Below, piece by piece: positions 16,310 through 22,399 of a stretch of 23,192 nucleotides of DNA (its first letter is position 1; every line of letters starts with the position of its first letter). The notes under the pieces were generated by a model. That model had not been told where the DNA came from and made no database searches. It worked only from the letters and a program-made list of their open reading frames with translations. A program made the position numbers and the translations under genes. The stretch spans positions 1 through 23,192 of the forward strand of contig CAKZPJ010000647.1 in NCBI GenBank assembly GCA_937138955.1, written 5' to 3'. Source of the DNA: an uncultured Flammeovirgaceae bacterium (GTDB lineage: Bacteria > Bacteroidota > Bacteroidia > Cytophagales > Cyclobacteriaceae).

Positions 16310-17311
16310 TTAATCAGCCCTGGAGATGGCAGTATGGAACACAGCTACCGTATTAAATATTTCAAATTTTCCATTGAAGCTGGTCTGGCGTATCCGATAG
16401 TAGGATATTCCCTGCACAGGATTGGAATCGATATAAGAATATTCAGTAGGTTGTTGGCTATTTCCAGCTCCTGGAATCCTAGCAAGATTTTCAAAATTTG
16501 CGCCAACAGCACTACGCTCGACAGTGAAAAAATCATTATTAAGTTCTCTAGCGCTTTCCCAGGTTACAACAACATTTGGACCTTCAATTCGGGCGTAAAA
16601 ATACGTGAGTGTAGTTGGTAAAGTAAGAATACTACCAGTTGTAAAAGCGTATAATTTAGAGTTGCTAGTTTCTAAAGAATCTTTATTAGCTATAGTAGCG
16701 TTACTGATATTTTTGGCACCATTAAAAGTAACCCCTCGTTTGCTAGAGGTTGTACCAAACACGTAAAAATCTTTATCGTTAATAATTTTAGAGCCACCCT
16801 TAGTAACCAAGTCTTTCTTTACTACCAGTTTACCTTTATTATGAATGGTTGATCTGCCTTTGGTTGCATGATTTCCCTCAACTACCAATACCCCGCCATC
16901 TTCAATATTTATAGAACCCTCTCCAGTCACTGAAAGGTCACCGGTAATCCATAGAGTATCATGGACGGTAAGCTTGGTTTTTCCTCTTACTTTCAAATCG
17001 CCATCGCGGTTTATATAACCGTAAATCTCAACAAAGTTATAGTTGAGATTATCACCTGGATTATCATTCATTTTGTTATGAGACTTAGTCCATGTTGTGT
17101 TGTCACTCCAGTCTCTTTGTCCCGATGAGGTATATCCTTCATTCTGTTTCGTTTTTGCCAAAGAAGAGGTGGAATTACCTACATTTAGATAGAAAAACAC
17201 ACCGACACCGACGATGGCAGCCATTGCAAAACCAGTAGCGGCGTATACTAAAGTCTGTTTACTTTTTAATTTTACCGCTGGCTGATGTTTTAGGGTACGC
17301 TTCCTTCTCAT
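16310..17311 (-). CDS. Paralogue of the T9SS cargo protein lacking the C-terminal sorting domain
   Basis: A 333-aa homologue of the protein at 14316-15548. The basic N-region and helix are nearly the same (MRRKRTLKHQPAVKLKSKQT, then YAATGFAMAAIVGVGVFFYL). The middle again is a repetitive beta region with short 'GKTKLTVHDTLWITGDLSV'-like turns. The fibronectin-like module is kept (VVTWESARELNNDFFTVERS to ISYYRIRQTSFNG). After FEIFNTVAVF the protein stops with SRAD, whereas the paralogue continues for about 80 residues with a sorting domain. The 96 bp beyond the stop show no recognisable remnant of it. Without that domain T9SS export is unlikely. It starts 42 bp after the sigma-54-type regulator gene, suggesting co-transcription. 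Confidence 0.85.
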   Translation of the reverse strand: MRRKRTLKHQPAVKLKSKQTLVYAATGFAMAAIVGVGVFFYLNVGNSTSSLAKTKQNEGYTSSGQRDWSDNTTWTKSHNKMNDNPGDNLNYNFVEIYGYINRDGDLKVRGKTKLTVHDTLWITGDLSVTGEGSINIEDGGVLVVEGNHATKGRSTIHNKGKLVVKKDLVTKGGSKIINDKDFYVFGTTSSKRGVTFNGAKNISNATIANKDSLETSNSKLYAFTTGSILTLPTTLTYFYARIEGPNVVVTWESARELNNDFFTVERSAVGANFENLARIPGAGNSQQPTEYSYIDSNPVQGISYYRIRQTSFNGKFEIFNTVAVFHTAISRAD

Positions 17312-17353
17312 ATCTTATTCGTAAATGCGTGTTACACTCAAACTATAAATATA

Positions 17354-18538
17354 TCAGACAATAGAGGGTGAAAAAATTAGGTCTTCGGTATCTATTTGTT
17401 CGTTATCGCTCATTAAAGTAGCTCTTTCTACGAATGAACGTAATTCACGAATATTACCGGGCCAATTATGATCTAAAATTGATTCTAACGCTGCTCGAGT
17501 AAAAGTTTTGGAGCTAAGTTTATTTTTACTGCAAACCTCATTAAGGAAGTACTTCGCTAATATTATGACATCATTATCTCTTTCCCGAAGTGGAGGAAGA
17601 TGAATAAGAAAGCCTTGAAGGCGATAGTATAAGTCTTCGCGAAATACCCCATCTTTCACCCGCTGGGCTAAATTTTTGTTAGTAGCGGCTAGAACCCGTA
17701 CATCTAATGAAATTTCTTTATTACTCCCTACTCGCGAAACCTTTCTCTCCTGAAGCACACGTAGTAACTTAGTTTGAAGGCTCATATCCATTTCGCCAAT
17801 CTCATCGAGGAGAATAGTGCCGCCATTTGCTTCTTCAAATTTCCCAATTCGTCTTCCATCAGCCCCAGTAAAAGCTCCTTTTTCGTGACCGAACAGCTCA
17901 CTTTCAATCAGATCTTCAGGAATGGCTGCTGCATTAACGGCAACAAAAGGCTTCTTTCTGCGGGGTGAGTTATAATGCATAGCTCGAGCAACCACTTCTT
18001 TACCGGTGCCACTCTCGCCGGTTATTAGAGCTAAAATATCACTTTTTTCAGCTTTTTGTATCAATCTTAACACTTTCATTATACCCCCACTTTCGCCAAT
18101 AATTGTGTCATAGCGATGTCGATCAATTACTTGTTCACGAAGTACTTCAACTTCCTTGGAGAGTTTAATATGATTGGTTAAGTGTTTGATACAAAGAGAT
18201 AGCTCAGTTAGAACTGTCTCATCTTTCATCACGTAGTAATTTGCTCCATTTTTATAAGCCTCAATAGCTACTCTCACTTCCTCCTGCCCAGAAACCACGA
18301 CTACTGAAATATCCTGATTATAATTCTTAATTTGTTGCATAATTTCTATCCCAGACAATCCGGGTAGGTTATAGTCAACAGTAACAATATCAGGATTTAA
18401 GTGTATTTTTTGAAAAAAGTCTTCACCACTGTTGAAACAAGTAACATCATAGTTGCCTTCCTTTTCCAAGAAAAGTTTTAGTGCTTTGCGGAAGACGGCA
18501 TCGTCTTCAATGCAGAAAATTTTAATCATTTTTTCCAT
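17354..18538 (-). CDS. NtrC-type sigma-54 response regulator lacking a DNA-binding domain
   Basis: A 394-aa cytoplasmic regulator. Residues 1-125 form a receiver domain with acidic pocket ED(11-12)D, phosphoacceptor Asp55 (VTVDYNLPG) and Lys105. The sigma-54-activating AAA+ domain spans ~143-385. It has Walker A GESGTGKE (174-181), the sigma-54 contact loop GAFTGA (221-226), Walker B LLDEIGE, the ATNKNL sensor-1 region, the Arg finger region FREDLYYRL and NWPGNIREL. The protein ends at SPSIV right after the AAA+ lid, and the usual Fis-type HTH is missing. Similar DNA-binding-domain-less activators exist (such as FlgR and CtcC). No cognate kinase gene is seen in the window. The second ATG (18529) is an alternative start. 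Confidence 0.93.
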   Translation of the reverse strand: MEKMIKIFCIEDDAVFRKALKLFLEKEGNYDVTCFNSGEDFFQKIHLNPDIVTVDYNLPGLSGIEIMQQIKNYNQDISVVVVSGQEEVRVAIEAYKNGANYYVMKDETVLTELSLCIKHLTNHIKLSKEVEVLREQVIDRHRYDTIIGESGGIMKVLRLIQKAEKSDILALITGESGTGKEVVARAMHYNSPRRKKPFVAVNAAAIPEDLIESELFGHEKGAFTGADGRRIGKFEEANGGTILLDEIGEMDMSLQTKLLRVLQERKVSRVGSNKEISLDVRVLAATNKNLAQRVKDGVFREDLYYRLQGFLIHLPPLRERDNDVIILAKYFLNEVCSKNKLSSKTFTRAALESILDHNWPGNIRELRSFVERATLMSDNEQIDTEDLIFSPSIV

Positions 18539-18693
18539 TCAGCAACCAGATTTAATATTATCAATACACAATTTCATAAATGAAAAAATGTATTATAATA
18601 CCTTGTAAATTAGGAGCTAAGGTATAGCATTATGCTTTAAATAAGGATACATTTTTTGTTAGAAAGAGTTAATGTAAGGTTTAGTATTTATCC

Positions 18694-18727
18694 AAAAAAA
18701 AAGCAAGAGCGTTTTACTCTTGCTTTT
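18694..18727 (-). terminator. Rho-independent terminator after the DUF2383 gene
   Basis: AAAAGCAAGAG and CTCTTGCTTTT (18699-18709 / 18717-18727) form an 11-bp stem with a 7-base loop. Read leftwards, the stem is followed by a run of T (complement of A at 18694-18702). It lies about 30 bp downstream of the stop of the 150-aa gene. Confidence 0.85.
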
Positions 18728-18754
18728 GTGACTTATTATATTAGTAGTGCAATC

Positions 18755-19207
18755 TTAAGCTTGATCAGCTTCATACTTAAATTCACGAATCTGACTAAGT
18801 GCTCCTCTAACGAGACTAAGCTGTTGGTTTACCATTTCCTCAACATAACTGGGTAACTGACCATCCAACATACTAGTATATTTCTTGATTGCATGCTCTT
18901 CGCCGCGCTCGCATTCAGCCAAAATGGCTTCATCATCATCATTACTGAAAGATTTTTTAAAATCTATCCAAGTTCTATGAATTTTACTAGCTAAAGAATC
19001 TTGTACATCGGCTGAATCACGGTAATCTTTGTGAAGAACCTCTTCTAATTCACCACGGAATAATGCGCGCTGTTGAGACAAGCGATACAATATGGTCTTA
19101 AGTTCTTTCGAATTTACATTTTCCGATGCTTCCTTATAGCCTTTTTCGCTTTCTTGGTTAATCTGAATAAGTTCGTGTAGCGAATCTATTATCTTTTTAT
19201 TACTCAT
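18755..19207 (-). CDS. PA2169/DUF2383 family four-helix-bundle protein
   Basis: A 150-aa cytoplasmic protein of the DUF2383 family, ferritin-like four-helix bundles of unknown function often found with stress proteins. The body is fully helical: IIDSLHELIQINQESEKGYK, ELKTILYRLSQQRALFRGEL, DEAILAECERGEEHAIKKY and LVRGALSQIREFKY. The Glu/His pairs (E-ESEKG, ECERGEEHA) resemble ferritin-like positions, but metal binding is not established. It lies 53 bp downstream of the CsbD-like gene on the same strand and is followed by a strong terminator. A two-gene stress operon is likely. Confidence 0.9.
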   Translation of the reverse strand: MSNKKIIDSLHELIQINQESEKGYKEASENVNSKELKTILYRLSQQRALFRGELEEVLHKDYRDSADVQDSLASKIHRTWIDFKKSFSNDDDEAILAECERGEEHAIKKYTSMLDGQLPSYVEEMVNQQLSLVRGALSQIREFKYEADQA

Positions 19208-19260
19208 GGGAGTTCTTTTATTAAAGAGTAAAAAATTTAAAGAGAATTAAAGTTAAAAAA

Positions 19261-19446
19261 TTAGATTTCACTAATAATCTTCTGCACTTCATCTTTGGTT
19301 TTACCAAGCTTTTTCTGAAGCTTTCCTATTAATTCGTCTTCCTTTCCATCTCGGTAAGCAAGATCATCATCAGTAAGTGACCCATATTCTTGCTTTAATT
19401 TACCTTTCTTCTCGTTCCAATTACCTTCTATTTTATAGTCATTCAT
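19261..19446 (-). CDS. CsbD family stress-response protein
   Basis: A 61-aa small hydrophilic protein of the CsbD family, abundant in stationary phase and general stress in many bacteria; molecular function unknown. Family hallmarks are the IEGNWNEKKGKLKQEYG opening, LTDDDLAYRDGKEDELIG in the middle and a C-terminal GKTKDEVQKIISEI helix. Most of the sequence is charged and helical. It is first in the likely operon with the DUF2383 gene. The upstream DNA is AT-rich with no promoter motif I could assign with confidence. Confidence 0.93.
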   Translation of the reverse strand: MNDYKIEGNWNEKKGKLKQEYGSLTDDDLAYRDGKEDELIGKLQKKLGKTKDEVQKIISEI

Positions 19447-19767
19447 AATTTTTCAGTTTATATAAGTTTAAATAACTGAATAAGTGAAAAAATTGAACCG
19501 AACTCGATAGATGATTTATAAATATTTGATAATCAATAATTTACGTATTAGTCACGTTCGTTATTCACTTATTACTGTAGAAGTATATCCCCACAACTCC
19601 GAGTAGAATCCACAATTCAGTGTAATTGGCTGTTTCTACCCATATGGGAATAGATTATAATTATTACATAATTTATTTATAATATATTGATATAATGTGA
19701 AAAAAGAAGTATCTTTAAAAAACAATAAAAACTTACATTAGTACTGTTTAATAATATATCAACTAGC
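19447..19767. other. AT-rich divergent intergenic region
   Basis: These 321 bp separate the CsbD-like gene (leftward) from the 81-aa gene (rightward). They are strongly AT-rich. The only distinct motif is a 10-bp perfect palindrome, CCCATATGGG (19639-19648), which could be a regulator site. I see no gene or RNA. Confidence 0.45.
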
Positions 19768-20013
19768 ATGACTGAAAATTTATGGAATAAGCCTAAGCAG
19801 GAAGATAAGTTCAGAATACAATTCCGCTGTAGTCGTCGGCCTGATGAACATTCAGGGTTGGCAGATTTTGAGGTCAATAAGTGTTACACTGGAAGAACCT
19901 ATAATGGGTTATATGAGATAGCCCCAGAATGGGGGCGAGGAAAACCTTCGGTTTTATTACGCCAAAGGCTATTTGATCGTTACTTTGAAGTAATGCCAAT
20001 TATGAGTCAATAG
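19768..20013 (+). CDS. Small protein of unknown function (81 aa)
   Basis: An 81-aa frame starting at ATG that I do not recognise. It is rich in charged and aromatic residues (FRIQFRCSRRPDEHSG, NKCYTGRTYNGLYEIAPEWG, RQRLFDRYFEVM) and has two cysteines 19 residues apart. There is no signal peptide or membrane segment. Composition and the following Rho-independent terminator (20074-20108) support a real, singly transcribed gene. It resembles no common HTH or toxin pattern. A small nucleic-acid- or protein-binding role would be a guess. Confidence 0.65.
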   Translation: MTENLWNKPKQEDKFRIQFRCSRRPDEHSGLADFEVNKCYTGRTYNGLYEIAPEWGRGKPSVLLRQRLFDRYFEVMPIMSQ

Positions 20014-20073
20014 TGAACGTTAAAATCTAATAAGTCAAAAAAGTTTATTTATATTTTAGTAATTTAAAGGTAG

Positions 20074-20108
20074 CCCGAGTATTGTGTTGAAATGCTCGGT
20101 TTTTTTTG
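20074..20108 (+). terminator. Rho-independent terminator after the 81-aa gene
   Basis: CCCGAGTATT and AATGCTCGG pair around a GTGTTGA loop and are followed by eight T residues. It lies about 60 bp downstream of the stop codon at 20013, on the plus strand. Confidence 0.8.
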
Positions 20109-20409
20109 CCAAATAGTCAATTGGTAAATTTTTCAGGTAGGCAGAGTTATGCTACTTTTAAACACTAAAATGATTAAAAAAGTAAATATATTACTTCCTT
20201 ATTTAACTTTATACTATCATCATCTAGCTTTTCAGATTGAGTAGTATAAAGCGAAGATTGATAAAAGAAACGTCATTAGTATGGCAAGTAATTATCTTTC
20301 AGACATATTGCAAAGGTTGCTTATGTTCCTAGTACTTCCAAAGCTCAATAAAAACACACTAGAAAGTAATTACCCCTGAGATTTAGGAGAAAAGCGTTAC
20401 TGCTAAAGA
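20109..20409. other. AT-rich intergenic region
   Basis: This stretch between a plus-strand terminator and the end of the small HTH-like gene holds no convincing feature. A 32-codon frame at 20281-20379 (plus strand) begins with ATG but has no supporting family or ribosome-binding signal. An unmarked small RNA cannot be excluded. Confidence 0.4.
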
Positions 20410-20574
20410 TTAGCTTGCTTGAGCCAACTGCTGCACAGCCTGTACAATGAGTCGATTGTTGCGTCGGTGAGCCAAACAGCTTTGAATATAGTCTACACTG
20501 TATCCAGTATTTCTGCTTACGATTTCGTACTCTTCTTTGGCTAAAAGTTTTTTTATCTGGCGGATATTTTCCAT
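20410..20574 (-). CDS. Small HTH-like (Cro-like) protein, 54 aa
   Basis: A 54-aa frame on the minus strand starting at ATG 20574 and ending at TAA 20410. The sequence reads ENIRQIKKLLAKEEYEIVSR, then NTGYSVDYIQSCLAHRRNNR, and ends with a helix IVQAVQQLAQAS. 'IVSRNTGYSVDYIQSCLAHRRNN' matches the helix-turn-helix pattern of small XRE/Cro-like repressors (helix, G-Y-S turn, recognition helix, then basic N/R residues). The gene is divergent from the S24/XRE repressor gene with an 87-bp spacer containing inverted repeats, an arrangement typical of CI/Cro-like switches. Phage origin is inferred only; no other phage genes are seen. Confidence 0.65.
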   Translation of the reverse strand: MENIRQIKKLLAKEEYEIVSRNTGYSVDYIQSCLAHRRNNRLIVQAVQQLAQAS

Positions 20575-20581
20575 ATTTGTT

Positions 20582-20598
20582 CTTGTTATAAGTACAAG
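20582..20598. promoter_or_regulatory. Inverted repeat, possible operator 1
   Basis: CTTGT and ACAAG (20582-20586 / 20594-20598) are separated by 7 bases, centred near 20590, just upstream of the small HTH-like gene start. It is the weakest of the three repeats in the divergent spacer. Confidence 0.35.
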
Positions 20599-20600
20599 TT

Positions 20601-20619
20601 AATACTTTTTTAAAGTATT
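20601..20619. promoter_or_regulatory. Inverted repeat, possible operator 2
   Basis: AATACTTT and AAAGTATT form a perfect 8-bp inverted repeat with a TTT spacer, centred at 20610 in the middle of the 87-bp spacer between the divergent HTH-type genes. Its position suits control of both promoters. Confidence 0.5.
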
Positions 20620-20645
20620 TTACAAGCTTTTTATTCTTTTTGTAA
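20620..20645. promoter_or_regulatory. Inverted repeat, possible operator 3
   Basis: TTACAA and TTGTAA (20620-20625 / 20640-20645) are perfect 6-bp arms, 14 bases apart, directly before the repressor start codon. The ACAA/TTGT core recurs in the first repeat, CTTGT...ACAAG. Confidence 0.4.
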
Positions 20646-20661
20646 GCATAATTTTTCACAA

Positions 20662-21507
20662 ATGGCTGATAATCAATACAAAATTTCCGTAAACGAACGC
20701 TTTTTCGAATGCATTCATATGCTTAAAAGCCGTAAAGAAATTAACTCTGATCGCGAGTTTGCCTTAGCAATTGAAATCTCCCCGTCTAATTTAGGTGATA
20801 TAAAGGCGAATCGCCGATCAGTTACTATTGAGATTTTGAACCGGGCTTTAGATAAATTCAAGATTAATAGTGCCTATATTATTTCGGGCTTAGGTCAACC
20901 CTTCGTAAGTAAAGAGTCAGGGAATTTGCCTACAAAAACGAAGGAAGTAATTATGGTAGCCACTCAAGATACTCAAGGGAATACTACCGTTCCTCTTATT
21001 AATCACAAAGCCGCTGCCAATTTTATGACGGGTTATCAAACCCAGGAGTTTTTCGAGGAGCGAGAAAGTATTCTTCTTCCCAATTACATGATTAAGGATG
21101 GTCAGTGCTACGGAGTACAAGTGAGCGGTGATAGTATGGAGCCTACCATGATGGAAGATGATTGGGTGATTTGTCGGCTTCTTGATAATAGTGCTTACCG
21201 AAATATTGCAGATGGGGGAGTATACGTGATTGTATCTCATGATCGAGGTATTCAGATTAAGCGTATCCGAAATCGCCTGCATCAGTATGGATACATCCGT
21301 TGTTTATCTGATAATCCAAAGCACACTCCGTTTGATATTCCTGAAGAAGAGTTGTTGCAAATTTGGAAAGTAGAATGGCATTTACGCTCTTATTTGCCTG
21401 AACCTCAGTCTGAGATTGACGATATTCAAGATAAACTTGATCAGGTGACTGAGCTGCTTCGCTTGCAAAATCGTATGGATACTAATAGTGGCTTATCGCA
21501 AAATTAG
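20662..21507 (+). CDS. XRE-family repressor with S24 (LexA-like) peptidase domain
   Basis: A 281-aa transcriptional regulator. Residues ~10-75 form an HTH region (SDREFALAIEISPSNLGDIK, with ANRRSVTIEILNRAL after it). A linker leads to the S24/LexA-like domain at ~115-250, with Ser158 in VQVSGDSMEPTM and Lys200 in GIQIKRIRN as the catalytic dyad. VICRLLDN and GGVYVIV are typical neighbours. No Ala-Gly or Cys-Gly cleavage dipeptide is evident in the linker, although MTGY at 122-125 is nearby, so RecA-driven self-cleavage is doubtful. A C-terminal coiled coil follows (IDDIQDKLDQVTELLRLQ). It is divergent from the small HTH-like gene. Confidence 0.9.
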   Translation: MADNQYKISVNERFFECIHMLKSRKEINSDREFALAIEISPSNLGDIKANRRSVTIEILNRALDKFKINSAYIISGLGQPFVSKESGNLPTKTKEVIMVATQDTQGNTTVPLINHKAAANFMTGYQTQEFFEERESILLPNYMIKDGQCYGVQVSGDSMEPTMMEDDWVICRLLDNSAYRNIADGGVYVIVSHDRGIQIKRIRNRLHQYGYIRCLSDNPKHTPFDIPEEELLQIWKVEWHLRSYLPEPQSEIDDIQDKLDQVTELLRLQNRMDTNSGLSQN

Positions 21508-21517
21508 AGCAAAAGAT

Positions 21518-21545
21518 GAAAAGCATATATCTGCTTTTTCTTTTG
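21518..21545 (+). terminator. Rho-independent terminator after the S24 repressor gene
   Basis: AAAAGCA and TGCTTTT pair around TATATC, followed by a short T-rich stretch (CTTTTGG). It lies about 11 bp downstream of the stop at 21507. The stem is short and AT-rich. Confidence 0.55.
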
Positions 21546-21602
21546 GATTAACCGACCAATCGTTGCAGATTTGACTTTTACCGATTGTCTAATACTGCGT
21601 AT

Positions 21603-22388
21603 ATGATTCACTATAAGTCTCCGGAAGAGATAGCGCTAATTAGAGAAAGTGCTTTGCTTGTCTCTAAAACTCTCGGCATGCTAGCTGATGAAATACAGCC
21701 TGGAGTGACACCACTTTACTTAGATCAGCGAGCTGAAGAGTTTATCCGCGATCATGATGCTGATCCTGGTTTTTTGGGTTTATACGGTTGTCCGAGTACT
21801 TTACTAACTTCGGTTAACGAACAGATTGTTCATGGTTTACCAAATAATCGCCCGCTAGAAGAAGGTGATATCGTATCAATAGATTGCGGAGCTAAGAAGA
21901 ATGGTTACTATGGCGATCACGCGTATACTTTCTCGATAGGAGAGATTTCTCCTGAAGTTCAAAAATTGTTGGATGTTACGCTTGAGTGTTTATATAAAGG
22001 GATTGAACAGGCGCGCAAAGGTAACCGAATTGGGGATATCAGTTACGCCATACAACAACATGCCGAACAGCACGGCTACGGAGTTGTTCGCGAATTAGTG
22101 GGGCACGGGTTAGGTAAGAAGATGCACGAGTCACCCGAAGTACCGAATTATGGTAAGCGAGGCAAGGGCTCTAAAGTTAAAGATGGGTTGGTGATTGCAA
22201 TTGAGCCTATGATCAACATGGGTACCCGGCGCGTGAAACAACTTAGTGACGGTTGGACGATTGTAACAGCCGATGGAGCACCGGCTGCTCACTTTGAACA
22301 CGATGTAGCTATTGTTGATGGAAAACCAGAAATCCTTAGCACGTTTGATTACATTGAGGGGGCTCTAGCCAAGAAAATGGTTTCCTGA
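21603..22388 (+). CDS. map: Methionine aminopeptidase, type I
   Basis: A 261-aa cytoplasmic dinuclear metallopeptidase that removes initiator methionine from nascent proteins. I start at the ATG at 21603 because MIHYKSPEEIALIRES is the family N-terminus; a TTG six codons upstream is in frame. The five metal ligands are visible: Asp94 (SIDCGA), Asp105 (YYGDHAYTF), His168 (GHGLG), Glu201 (AIEPM) and Glu232 (HFEHDVAI). The catalytic His77 lies in IVHGLP. Usual family members have GDSAYTF, whereas this one has GDHAYTF. There is no N-terminal zinc-finger extension, so it is the bacterial short form. It is not obviously in an operon. Confidence 0.95.
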   Translation: MIHYKSPEEIALIRESALLVSKTLGMLADEIQPGVTPLYLDQRAEEFIRDHDADPGFLGLYGCPSTLLTSVNEQIVHGLPNNRPLEEGDIVSIDCGAKKNGYYGDHAYTFSIGEISPEVQKLLDVTLECLYKGIEQARKGNRIGDISYAIQQHAEQHGYGVVRELVGHGLGKKMHESPEVPNYGKRGKGSKVKDGLVIAIEPMINMGTRRVKQLSDGWTIVTADGAPAAHFEHDVAIVDGKPEILSTFDYIEGALAKKMVS

Positions 22389-22399
22389 AGATTAAAAAT

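Noticed and set aside
17312..18660. Sigma-54 (-24/-12) promoter near the NtrC-type regulator or the cargo paralogue
   Set aside because: I looked for TGGCAC-N5-TTGC in the upstream regions and found no convincing match by eye.
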